Part shown: positions 12,011 through 22,633 of the stretch, one piece after another
How positions within the stretch are numbered: position 1 is the stretch's first letter
Layout of the letters: every line of letters begins with the position of its first letter
NCBI GenBank assembly: GCA_930367205.1
Contig: OV884011.1
Location: forward strand, 111,157,139-111,221,138
Direction: 5' to 3'
Origin: Acanthosoma haemorrhoidale
Taxonomy: Eukaryota > Arthropoda > Insecta > Hemiptera > Acanthosomatidae
Length of the DNA stretch: 64,000 nucleotides
Made by a program: the position numbers and the translations under genes
The notes under the pieces: generated by a model
The model's input: only the letters and a program-made list of their open reading frames with translations
The model's database searches: none
Told to the model about the DNA's origin: nothing

Positions 12011-13938
12011 TTTTGTTTTCTAACGATCCCTATCTCTTAAACTATTGACACTGAAAGACTGAAAAAATGAATATAAAAACATTTATAGAAAATTTTATAT
12101 TATTTAATTTAGTACTTAGTTATTTTATTATTTTATTTAGTCTTTAAAACAACTCATCTGGAGTTTACTTTTGATAAGCTGCTTTCATATTTTTCTCAAA
12201 AATAATTAGTTTAATTTCAACTTGCTCCAAGAGAACATATGGTTACGTCACTGGGCTTTGTTGATTTTTCAAAACCAGAAACCCCACTTTTTGCACCCCT
12301 GCCTGTTCACGTCAGTGTGGCGTGGTGTCGAATTAAAGATGTATACGTTCAGATTAGTAATTAGTCCTTTATTTTTAAATGGTCGGGTAATTGCATAATT
12401 TCGTTAAAAATACCATAACATTACGATTAATCTTAATTTTTATTTAAATTAAAAAAAAATATCGTAGCCTGAATCCCTAAATTAAATGTAGCTACATGCC
12501 CGGTGTTGAAATACATTGTCACTTGCTGAAACACCAGCTACACACACCCTAATGTAGGATGTATGTTCCGGTACAGCCTCAGCAGTGCTCTAAGGCCTGC
12601 ATGTGGTGTTTGGGTGCTGGTTAGTTGGGCGTGGCCTATGCAATATTTTTTTTTTCCTTAACCCCTATTTAATATTATTTTTTATTTTTTCAACTGATTA
12701 TTTATAAACATCAATATAAATTTTCTGTGGGTTGCTCCTTCTACTACATAAGGTATGCATCATAAGGAGTGTATATCTTAAAATCAGATCTAACGTAATC
12801 TGTTTATGGTTTAAAATTTACATAGTTGGATAAAGGACTAGGGGATGGAACTCACTTTCGGGTTCTATGCAATAGGAGTTAGGCAGGGTATTCAACATCA
12901 AAATTCAACCCTCTCATTTCTTCTTCTTACACGAAATGATGGAAGTGGATTTGACCTAAATTGTTCTACCACATTGGTATAAAGTTCGGTTCGTTTCTAG
13001 AGATCTATTGAACTGAAGATATGAGTAAACGTCATTGGGACAAACACCACAGCTGATGTTTATTGTGTATGACTCTAATTTTCGACACACCTTCCCACGA
13101 TGATGGATGCTAAACTTGGACTTATCGTGTTATCGTGAGTGTCACTATCGTTCTCAACGACTACGAAAACTATGTGGAACGATATTCGACACTAAAATCG
13201 TTTAAGATTACTTTGCATGTCAACCGTACCCCCTTTAAGTCCTAGGATAGTAATCCCCGACAATATTCCTTTCTAGATTGTAAGTAATTTGAGTACCATG
13301 ATTCGTGTAAATTATTTCTGGCATTTTAGAGATATACATGAGTATACATACACATATGTATAATGCTTTGAGACCATATCAAAATTAAGAGAACCTTGGT
13401 GAAAAATGAGTTAAAGCCTTTTATTAATAAATCACTGGCACATCAATGAAAAATGTTACGCTGTAGCTACGGTACCCCGGAAATAAAATTCCGGTAGGCT
13501 ATTACCGGAATGTATCTCTGCTGTAAGCTGAGTGTAAATCCCATTGGTTGTCAAAACAAAATCTTCCAGACGATGTAAACATTTTCCAGTCGGTCATCTT
13601 TGCTGAGAGTAAGAGAAACTACCAGCACTAAAATCTGCTAACATCTACGCTGGAGCTATCTCACCCATCTCAAAAGATACATCGGTCATACTACCATCCA
13701 GAATGAAAATTATTATACAAAGCTAACACTCTAAAAAGAGATACCTTTATTTTAAATTTACACTATGTGAAAAACATATTTTTCCAAAAAAAAACTTTGA
13801 GTCATTCTCAGCATGTTAACATCACGTTTTACCGATAGAGGCAATTTCTGAACAATGAGATATTATTTTTCATAAATTCTTAGGAATAGAAATAATTTCC
13901 ACTCTTCCAAAATTCTCCGGTTTCAATCAATTTTATTA
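12011..13938. other. No supported gene; one perfect small hairpin
   Basis: AT-rich sequence with stops in all frames. Around 12,865-12,950 a frame reads GVRQG followed by a leucine-rich run, loosely like RT motif B, but too short to call. A perfect 9-bp stem with a 6-nt loop (ATTCCGGTA, loop, TACCGGAAT) sits at 13,488-13,511. Confidence 0.45.
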
Positions 13939-14394
13939 AGATAAAATTACAATCTGCCTTATATTACGCAATGAGTAATTCAGATAAATGTTATCATTCA
14001 TACCATATTTACAATTTATCATTCACTCGCTCATTCATACAATATTTACAAACAGCCCAGAGGCCCCCAAGTCCACAAGGTTGTCACCTTCCTTGCATGC
14101 GAAGGAGGAAGCGGAGTCTTGGGGAGTCCCCCACGCTCCTACGTCAGCCGCGTCACTGGATAAGAGCCAGCGGAGGCTGACCAAGAGCGCGAGAGCCACA
14201 GACGCTCAGGACATGATAAGAGAAACTGGCCATTGCCAGAACTCCCACTAGCACTTAGTTATAGCAGGTCACGAGGCCACTGCCGTTTTAATTTCCGAAG
14301 AGGATTATAGGGGTGAGTGGTTCAGTGCAATAATGACTGTGCTAGGGAATTAGGGTGGTTGGATAGGTTACTATGGAATTTTATGAATATATTC
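13939..14394 (-). mobile_element. Jockey family 1 LINE, 3' fragment
   Basis: The reverse complement matches the C-terminal end of ORF2 and the whole 3' UTR of the family, including the 'GCAGATTGTAATTTTA' terminal block near 13,945 and the 'GTGACCTGCTATAA' ORF2 stop region near 14,265. It belongs to the subfamily with the extra 'CATGCGAAGGAGG' block. Coding similarity fades near 14,394. Frames annotated in either orientation are fragments of this non-coding tail. Confidence 0.8.
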
Positions 14395-14479
14395 AGAAAT
14401 ACACAAAATAGAATGAATCCACCATCAAGATTGTATTTTCATTTTATGTAGTACCTCGACTGTTTCAATATTGAGAATT

Positions 14480-14773
14480 AATCCTTTACTGTGCTAAAAT
14501 TACAATAGTTACAGATAGCCCAGAGGCCTCCAAAATCCACATGCGAAAGAGAAAGTGGAGTCTTGGGAAGTCCCCCACGCTCCTCCGTCAGCCGCGTCAC
14601 AGGGTGGTTGGAAAGGCTCCTGTGGAATTTCATAAACTTGGAAGGGATGAGTTCAAGAATGTAAGGTATATTAAGATCGTTATGAAGGGTTTTGTTGCTG
14701 CCGTAATAAGGGGCATTTACTATTGTTCTCAGGACTTTTGACCCTATGTCCAGATTGGCTTGAGTATAACTTT
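14480..14773 (-). mobile_element. Jockey family 1 LINE, internally deleted 3' fragment
   Basis: The reverse complement starts at the 3' end of the family ('GTAATTTTAGCACAGTAAAGG') and covers part of the 3' UTR. It then jumps across the ORF2 stop region to coding sequence (NKTLHNDLNIPYILELIPSK, then SKVLRTIVNAPYY) and ends with an 'AAGCCAATCTGGACATA' block near 14,755. Two internal segments are missing relative to the long copy. It is a separate insertion from the neighbour at 13,939 because it repeats the same 3' terminus. Confidence 0.8.
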
Positions 14774-15045
14774 TCAATATTAATAAACTTAAATATCCAC
14801 CAGAAAATTGAGAGGAACACATTAGGATTGATTGAAAAGCTCATAAGTCTACGTGTAGGAAATAACAATTTCCAAACTCTAATATGTTTTCTGTGCTCCT
14901 ATCAAAAGGTTATGTCCCAATCGAGTGGAGGCTTGACCAAAATTAGATCCTACTTATTATTCAACAGGCACCTCTTCCCGTCTACACCAAATTATTTATT
15001 TATAAATATTCGTATAAAGAAAACAACGTTATATGTTTAACTAGC

Positions 15046-15921
15046 TTTTTTTTTTTACGGGCTTACCCCACAAGCCCGTGAAGCGAGCTCATGGGGTTAA
15101 GTAGCCTGTGGTGCGCGTATTCCGGTGCAATGGGATTGTTGCACCGGTCAGCGAACCTTGAGTAATACAGTTTTCGTTATTTTTCAAAATCAACTCAAAA
15201 CTTCCAAAGAAAACAAAATAAAATAAAAACTTTTCCTTAAATCTACTTTGTACAATCCTTACTAGCTCTTTTTTTTTTTTTCCCCCTTTTTTTTGTCCTT
15301 GGAGCTAGTATCCTTAATCTATTTACAATATTTACAGATCCGATAACTATACTAATATCTTACTACTATACTTAAGTACTATATTTACAAGGGGTGTGCA
15401 TCCTCTATCCCCCTATAACTAAACTTATATCTAACTATAGGCTACTCAGTCCTACCTTATATCTATATGTACATATTTACAGTGACTCCTCTAGAACCGC
15501 CAATACATCGTTGGGTTCGGGTGAGCCTTCCCGAAGACACGGCTGCTCACCCCGCACCACCCCCTGGATATATTGAAGTGCCCGGAGCCTTGTACCCTTC
15601 TCCACTCCCCGACGAATCTGCAGAACGCGGTGTATCTAGCTTCATCATCAATAGCGACGGCAGGTCGGACGCGTCCAGGCTGTACTCTCCTATCGAGCGT
15701 AGTTCTAACGCATAACAAGAGAGCACGACGTGCTCCACGGTGTCGTCCTCTCCGCCATGGGGGCAGGACCGGCTTTCTGCCCTCTTGTATTCGTACAGCC
15801 TGGCACGAAATCAGCCGTGTCCTATCCACAGCCTGGTAGAGGGTTCTCGAGACTGGAAACCTCACCCCCCCCACATCGCTTCCCCTATCCTCGCGAAGGA
15901 GTTGCAAACTGAAGCGATCCT
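15046..15921 (-). mobile_element. R1-type LINE, 5'-truncated insertion with 11-bp TSD
   Basis: A perfect direct repeat GTTTAACTAGC flanks the insert (15,035-15,045 and 15,922-15,932). On the minus strand the insert starts inside the C-terminus of an ORF2, passes a long 3' UTR with an A-rich/G5/A-rich run (about 15,268-15,295), and ends in a GC-rich hairpin region followed by an A-run next to the TSD. The final hairpin, ACGGGCTT paired with AAGCCCGT (15,057-15,083), lies directly before the poly(A). A second one, GGTGCAA paired with TTGCACC, is near 15,135. Such 3' structures are often the recognition site for LINE reverse transcriptases. Confidence 0.8.
15547..15921 (-). pseudogene. C-terminus of R1-type ORF2 with CCHC motif
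   Basis: Minus frame reading inward: RARLYEYKRAES, then a zinc-binding segment CPHGGEDDTVEHVVLSC, then a short tail ending at the stop at 15,547. The C-x-H...EHVLxxC arrangement after an RxRLxxY block is the usual C-terminal cysteine motif of R1-clade LINE ORF2 proteins, downstream of the RT. Only this end is present; the RT and endonuclease were lost by 5' truncation. A longer overlapping minus frame (194 codons, 15,491-16,075) reads through it out of frame and is not the real product. Confidence 0.65.
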
Positions 15922-15932
15922 GTTTAACTAGC

Positions 15933-16284
15933 CACATAAGATATAATTTATAATATAATAGAAATAATAAATGTGAATTGACTGTGAGGGTTGGCAAGCA
16001 TAAATGTCTGTCATCGGCCGTCATAAGGGGTTTGACACGCACTGAGGGATCAGCAATGAACATCCCTTTGCTCACAGAGAAACAGGCGAGCTTCTGGCAA
16101 CAATAGTTCAGACATTGCTCAAGCTATAGGGGCTCGTACATAGCTCGTACGAAGGATGACGTGAAGGCTCACAACAAGGGAGTTTGTTGTTAAAGGAGGT
16201 ATTAAGAAATATCCATTTTATGCAGTTGAAAATAGGTCAATACAGATGGCTACCAGTACAGAATAGGGCATCATGATAACCTTT
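15933..16284. other. No supported feature
   Basis: Spacer between two LINE insertions. No frame or repeat was recognised. Confidence 0.5.
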
Positions 16285-16297
16285 TTCGGTACTAGCT

Positions 16298-16803
16298 CCA
16301 ACAAAACCCTTCATAATGATCTTAATATACCCTACATTCTTGAACTCATCCCTTCCCAATTCATGAAATTCCATAGTAACCTATCCAACCACCCTAATCC
16401 CGTAGCACAGTCATTGCACTGCTCCACTTATCCCTATAAACCTCCTCGGAGACTGAAATGGCAGTGGCCTCGTGACCTACTATAAATGCGCAACAGTTGG
16501 AGTCCTGGCAATGGCCAGTTTCTCCAATCATGTCCTGAGCGTATGTGGCTCTCGCGCTCTTCGTCAGCCTCCACTGGCTCGTATCCGGTGACGTGGCTGG
16601 TGGGGGAGCGTGGGGGACTTCCCAAGACTCCGCTTCCTTTTCGCTTGCGAGGGAGGCATCAACCGTGTGGACTTGGGGGGCCCCCGGGCTGTTTGTAAAT
16701 ATGGTATGAATGAAAACACTTATCTCAATTATTTATTGCCTATTAAGTAAAGGCAGATTGTAATTTCATCATAATAAAGTTGTTAACATGTTTCATGTTT
16801 CAG
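16298..16803 (+). mobile_element. Jockey family 1 LINE, 0.5-kb 5'-truncated copy with 13-bp TSD
   Basis: A 13-bp direct repeat TTCGGTACTAGCT flanks the copy (16,285-16,297 and 16,804-16,816). The body begins in the NKTLHNDLNIPYI coding block, carries the ORF2 stop region near 16,483 and the full 3' UTR, and ends with AATAAA plus a short non-poly(A) tail, TTGTTAACATGTTTCATG. It belongs to the subfamily with the extra 'TCGCTTGCGAGGGAGG' block. The intact TSD fixes both ends and shows that family 1 does not need a long A-tail. Confidence 0.9.
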
Positions 16804-17023
16804 TTCGGTACTAGCTAGTGAGATAAAAGAAAAAACTCCCTTCTGGAGAAGAGAAGGGAACACAGGTGAGTTGGAGAGATTCGCTCATGCAAATTCACTT
16901 TTTGGAAAGGAACATAGGAGGGAGGAAGCAGACTGAGAAGTAAAGAGGGAAGGACAGCTGGCTCAATACACCTCCTTCAATAAAGACACTGATGCATTGT
17001 TAAACAGTAGCTTTAATATACGT

Positions 17024-17929
17024 TGTAGTGACCGCTAACTACATATGATAAATCATCTTATACTCTATTGTATATATATTGTAAACAAATGTAAATAACA
17101 TTACCAAAATATAAATCATTGTAAATGTGGTAAACAATAAACATGCAGCTATGAGCCAATTAGTTATATGAGCTGGGGCACCAGCGGCCAGTAGCAGGTA
17201 CTAAGCGACCCCACCCGCCGAGAGACGCTTACCCAGGTCACGTATCGGTGAAATATCTCTTTTTCAGATAACAAAGAAAACCACATACTCAACTGGCATT
17301 GGGTACTTCAAAACTAGAGCTGATTGGCCACTGACGAAGCCAGCTGGGTATTTAAGACCGGTGGTTCGGGGCCTGTAAATCATTCTCCTGTCAACTAACT
17401 GGCTCGTGGCTGCTCTGATGTAAACTCTGAAACTTGGCTTCTTCATTATGAAAACCTCTGCATCTCTCTCTCCTCATCTCGCTATGTTTTAGTCCGGCGT
17501 TGTCAGACCCCACACCTTCCTAGTGGGAATATCTGCCTTTGTCTTGGTAATCTAGCACCTCCTTGGGAGAGATCTCTCCCTAGTGGACAACGGTTTTCGT
17601 GGCCCTGCAAGCTTGCCAAGTAGTGTTCCCCACGGCAATTCAGTCTGCCTCTCTCACGGTTCTCTCCTTTGGGATCCGGACAGATTTCGTCTACCCTCAG
17701 ATACCTAGTGTGAATTTGTGGTCATTCCAAGACCACACAAACTACCTACACCACCTACCCTATACCTCTTCTCCTGAACATAGTGCATTGTCGGGGTACA
17801 TACCTATCAAAAAATGTAGTCAAATAGTAAGACCGTCATGAAACGATTGTCCAGGTTATAAAGTTAATCAACCCTCACTTCGTCACCAGGGCTAGGGTAA
17901 TTAGGCAACCCCCTCTTGACGACCCGACA
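17024..17929 (+). mobile_element. Solo LTR A
   Basis: The 906-bp unit begins TGTAGTGACC and ends CGACCCGACA, the same termini as the LTRs at 19,870 and 56,787. Flanking 5-mers are TACGT and TATGT, a plausible 5-bp TSD with one change. A TATA-like TATTTAAG (17,350-17,357) precedes a CCTGTAAATCATTC start-site region. The 3' part (from about 17,640) shares 'GGCAATTCAGTCTGCCTCTCTC', 'CTTCTCCTGAACATA' and 'CACCAGGGCTAGGGTAA' blocks with the other LTRs. No internal region adjoins it, so it is a solo LTR left by recombination. Frames such as 17,599-17,841 are LTR sequence, not genes. Confidence 0.85.
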
Positions 17930-19869
17930 TATGTTTATTTTATGTTTAATGGGATCATCCATCGTTTTATTCGTTCTATTCTTATTTCGTTTAATTTTTC
18001 AGTGATGTATATACAAACTTATCTTATCGTAAATTCTGTTTTACTATTTAAATTCCTTGCATTGATCACCACAAAATTTATATTTGGATTAGAATTAATT
18101 GGCACCAAATCAAATCAATACTAATTAATTTTCTTTTGTTATACTTTTACGTAAGTTCAGTACGTTTAGAGTTTGATAGTGCAATCAAATACTACAAGTT
18201 AAATAATTAAATTGCAAACCAAATAAATTTAATTTAATTAAATAAATTATTTTTACTTGAACATACAGTCGTGGTGCTCCGGATAAAGTTAGTGAAGATA
18301 TATATCATGATACTTCAATACATTTTATAGTTAAACTACATTTGCACAAAGGACGGAACGAAGCAAGACATTTATACGATATTTACAAATTTACACCACC
18401 AAATTAAAATGCAGTTTATCATTATTTTATTTTATTTTTATTTGTGAGTCACGTGTCTATGAATTTATAGTATACTTATTTTGGTCGTGGAGAAATATAT
18501 ACTTTTTATATATATTTTCTTTGCTTTGTAGGTATGCTCGTAATTTTTTTTTTTTTTTTGTCAACTATCAAGTTAATTGAAACCCTACTGTTGGACATAG
18601 CATATACTGCATAGCAGGGCATAATTTCTGGCTTAATCTTAGTATCACTGGATGTTAAGGAGAAGAATAGTTACAGTGATAACCAGTAACCTATAACCAT
18701 TAGTACTGTGCAACCGACCGGAACTGTAAAGCGCATTTCTTATTCGTAAACCACTAACAAATATTTAACAGGATCGAAACAAAAAATAAACTAGTTGAAT
18801 GATTGAAAAACAAAACATTCTTTCATTTCATTTAAAAAAGTGAGAGCTGTTGCCTATCTAGTTTCATTTCGTTTGAAAAGCCATTCCTTTCTCTTCTTTG
18901 TAATTAATTAAGGCTTCCTATTGTGCTGGTAGCGAGCATTCAGCTGGGTTGAAGTTGACAGCGAGAAAAGGATTAAAAAAAAAACTCCCCCGTTTCTTTG
19001 AATTGATGGGAATATATTAGCGGAGGAAATTTCTAATGAAGTATCTCGACAAAGAATTTTTTTTCGATATTCTCTTCTGTTTGGATTCCTTGTTTTATTT
19101 TTCTTATAGGTAATTTGAATTTTTACAATGTCTGTTACGCAAAAATGGTTGCTGTTTTCTACACTTCTATTAAATTTCGTATACATTTAAATCTGCATTT
19201 ATAATATTAGGGAAAATAATTTAACTCGAAGAGTTTTGTCTTATAAAGTGTCAAGTCTTATTTTCTATCCATTCTGCTAGGAGCAATACTCTTCGGCAGT
19301 GGGGTATTGTTGGGGATGAGCTACCCCTAATAATTAATAAACCAACTGGGTCAGGGTACGATTTGTCGTCTGGACCTCAATATCCAGTAGAGAACTTATA
19401 ATGAATTTTCACTGACCTCTCGAATCAACATTTCTTGGTGAAGCCACTTTGCATAATAATCAGTGTTAGCCTGTTATCAAGCCTACCCACTGTATGCTTG
19501 AACACACAAAGGTGATGAACCATAACTAAAAATACGCAACGAATTATGATAATGATGCGACTAATTAATGAATTCAATACTCAGATCTTGTTTTAGTAAT
19601 AATTACTTAAAATGTCTGAGAGAATTTTAAATATTCATCTTTCATCGGTCATTAATTACCGATTGTTATCATTATTGAATGTATGGCATAACACACACTA
19701 TGACATGTACAGAAATCATACATTTAGAGAAAATTGATTTATTGTTTTGTTTTTTAATCGGAGTCTCTAGCCTTGTTAACAATGTATGGCCCCTAAAATA
19801 AAACCAATAGTAACTTTATGATACATTTATCAATTAAATAACAATTATCTTATTTCATAAAATGGTTGG
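17930..19869. other. AT-rich spacer between two solo LTRs
   Basis: No coding region or retroelement internal domain was found. The two flanking LTRs have different TSDs, so this is not the interior of one element. Confidence 0.6.
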
Positions 19870-20753
19870 TGTAGCGACCGCTAACTACATAAGATAAATC
19901 ACCCTATACTCTATGGTATATATATATATATATATATATATATTGTAAATTAATTTAAACAAATGTAAATAACATTACCAAACCATAATTCATTGTCAAT
20001 GTTGTAAACAATAAATACGCAGCTACAAGTCAATTAGTTAGAGGCTGGGAACCCTACCCATAGCAGGTAGTAAAGCGACCCAGACAAGGCGTGAGTTACT
20101 ACGAGAACAAAGACCACCACATACTGGGCTGTCATTGGCCACAACAACGAGCCCCATGATTGGGTACTACTGAAGGAAGCCAACTATAAATAGACCCGGG
20201 TCTTTGCCTGTAAATCATTCTGAACACAACTCTCTACTTGCAGCTGCACTGAAGTCTCAAAACTTGGCCTTCTCATTTATGAAAACCTCTGAACCTCTCT
20301 TCCTAGCCTCGGTGTTTTAGTCCGGCCTTGTCAGACCCCATACTCTCCTAGCAGGATTCTCTGCCTTCGCCTCGCTAAACTAGCAGCTCCTTGGGAGAGA
20401 CCTCTCCCTTGCGGAAAACGGTTGTCGTGGCCCTACAAATTTACCTAGTAGCGTCTCCCACAGCAATCCAGTCTGCCTCTCTCCGGTTCACACTCGCCTT
20501 TGGGATCCGGACGGATTTTCCCTACCCTCAAATACCGAGTTTGAATTCGTGGTCATTCCAAGACCACACAAACTACCTACACTATACCTCTTCTCCTGAA
20601 CATACGAGTTCATTGTCGGGGCACATACCTATAAATATGGAGTCAGATAGTAAGACCCGTCATGAAGCAATCGTCCAGGTCATAGCCTAATCAACCCTCA
20701 CATCATCACCAGGGCTAGGGTAACTAGACACCCCCCTTAATGACGACCCGGCA
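19870..20753 (+). mobile_element. Solo LTR B
   Basis: The 884-bp unit begins TGTAGCGACCGCTAAC and ends CGACCCGGCA. Flanking 5-mers GTTGG and TTTGG form a probable TSD with one change. It contains a (TA)n tract at about 19,915-19,944, a TATA box TATAAATAG at 20,185-20,193, and the CCTGTAAATCATTCTG block after it. It is more similar to LTR C (56,787) than to LTR A. The 99-codon frame at 20,391-20,690 lies wholly in the LTR. It is a solo LTR. Confidence 0.85.
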
Positions 20754-21624
20754 TTTGGAGTACATTAATCAAATTATTTTGGTCAAGATTGTGGTACCAA
20801 CTTAAGTTCGAAGCACCTGGAAAATTTTTCACACCAGCATATAGAGTGAAAATGTATAAGGGTTCGTACGTATATATTTCTTAAGCTTAGAAGCCTGTGA
20901 AGAAATCCTCATCACATTTGGGGTTATTTTGTTGATTCGGGTGGCAAAAATTGAAACTGAACATTCTTATCCAGTCATTAACACTTATTGACTCATTTGA
21001 AAAAAACGACACATTTGAAACAATTACTTTTAGGAATTTATTGTGGGATTTAATTTATTTCATAACTTAACAGTGCATTCCCTCTTTAGCACTTTATCAA
21101 TGGGATAAAAGATTGTTTAACCATGCTAGTGATTATTTACTCATTTTGAACCCCAGCTGCTGTTGAGTGAAGAGGATCAACAAGTTGAGCCTGAAAAATT
21201 AAATACGCGTGTTTACGTCTCTACAGTACACACAGCTAGAGATGAGTGCATCAGAAAAACCAATAAATGGGTTAATACCTCGAGCTTTTTTATCGCTATG
21301 TAATTCACTCAGATTATAATAGTTTTTCACAAAATTGAGTTATAAAAAAAGATTTTGGAGTATAGCTTATAAGCTTATATATAAGAGTAGTTTTTGCGCA
21401 TGCCCAATTGTTGATAACACCCATCTATTACAGCACTTCATATTTACACCAATTACTACAGTTCATAGAGTTTCCTTACGCTTTAAAAGTGTCTCACAGG
21501 CAACTTATGTGAGCTGGTCACGAGGGAGCCCAGTGTTTTTTTAGAGTATAACACACAGAGAAGTCGGCCATATTGCCCAGTCTCTGACTGGATTCTCGAT
21601 AAGAACACAACGTATACAACATTA
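20754..21624. other. No supported gene
   Basis: AT-rich sequence. It may include the start of the LINE whose coding part begins at 21,752: an 8-bp AGAGTTTC at 21,468-21,475 recurs just after that LINE's 3' tail (24,445-24,452) and could be its TSD, but this is weak. Confidence 0.4.
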
Positions 21625-21690
21625 CCAGTGAGGTGGTATTAGCCGACTGGTATCGTCAACGACTCCGGTTTAAAACCGTGAGTCTCCTCC
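21625..21690 (+). repeat. tRNA-like A box and B box
   Basis: TTAGCCGACTGGTAT (about 21,637-21,651) resembles a tRNA A box. CGGTTTAAAACCG (about 21,666-21,678) resembles a B box (GGTTCRANNCC). No complete cloverleaf can be drawn. It lies just 5' of the LINE coding region and could be part of its 5' UTR or a SINE head. Tentative. Confidence 0.25.
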
Positions 21691-21751
21691 ATATACGTAT
21701 TTTTTTATTTAAATAAAAATAAAATAATAAATATTTAAAATATAAAATGCA

Positions 21752-22616
21752 ATGAGATTTTATCAGCAGCTCATGTCTGAAAATAAAAAAAAAAGAACAA
21801 GGTTTTTAGGGCCAACTTCAACCCCATCACCTGTTAAGCGAAAGCCCAGAAGATCAAATAGGAACATCCCAATAAATTATCTGCCGCCAGCTCTATGGAA
21901 AACCTACCACCACTTGCCAGCACTTCAAAAGAAGAAACAGTAGCTGAGTCTCCATTCTTCACGCCTAATAGCTTCGAGGTACTAAGAAATAGCCAACCTG
22001 ACGACATGGGAGTTATTAAAACACCAACACACCCGAAGCCGCCTACTATATTCGTAAGGAATATTAGCAACTTCAAATTATTATGCTCACAAATGAGCAA
22101 AATTATATGTACCGGAAAATATAAGTGCCTCAATCGCTCTCGGGATACAAAAATTTCGCCAGACACTCCCGATACTTATCGAGCGATAGTTTAATACTTG
22201 GAAGACACCAATGCCGACTTCGATACCTACCAACTTCAGCAGGAAAGATCGTTACGAGTAGTGATCAGAAATTTGCACCCGACCACACCAGCTGAAATTG
22301 AAGACGAAATCTCAGCTCTGGGATTCAAAGTTCGCCAAATAACGAATGTTTTACGTGAGGACAGGCAACAAGAATCCATCAAAACGGCGTTACCGTTATT
22401 CTTTGTAGATCTCAAGCGGACATCTGGCGTGGAGAAAATATATGACTTAACACACCTGTATTACACGAGAATGCAGGTCGAAAACCCTTACCACTACGAG
22501 ACATCGCCCAATGCCATAATTGCCAGGCATATGGGCACACAAACCCGTACTGCCACCACCCTCCCAGGTGTGTAAAGTGTAGTGGGCAGCACAAAAGCGA
22601 ATTGTGCAAAAAGCCC
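21752..22616 (+). pseudogene. ORF1 (gag-like) of Jockey family 1, broken
   Basis: Three frames carry the pieces. First, a basic N-terminus (residues such as KKKRTRF and VKRKPRRSNR, 21,752-21,860) is not present in the longest copy. Next comes MENLPPLASTSKEE...RDTKISPDTPDTY (21,895-22,194), ended by a TAA. The following stretch (22,198-22,500) has ERSLRVVIRNLHPTTP and LPLFFVDLKRT, the Pre-C2HC-type domain. The first zinc knuckle region is frameshifted near 22,490, and a stop follows in the second. The family role is nucleic-acid chaperone and RNP protein. This copy cannot make it. Confidence 0.75.
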
Positions 22617-22633
22617 CTTAAATCAAATGATAG

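Noticed and set aside
12865..12960. GVRQG-like RT motif B
   Set aside because: It is a single five-residue match without neighbouring RT motifs; chance is likely.
15491..16075. 194-codon minus frame as a gene
   Set aside because: It crosses the TSD at 15,922-15,932 and reads the R1-type ORF2 end out of frame.
17024..20753. LTRs A and B as the two ends of one retrotransposon
   Set aside because: They have different TSDs, clear sequence differences and no retroelement coding sequence between them.
21625..21690. Functional tRNA gene
   Set aside because: No complete cloverleaf or acceptor stem can be formed, so it was kept only as a weak tRNA-like feature.
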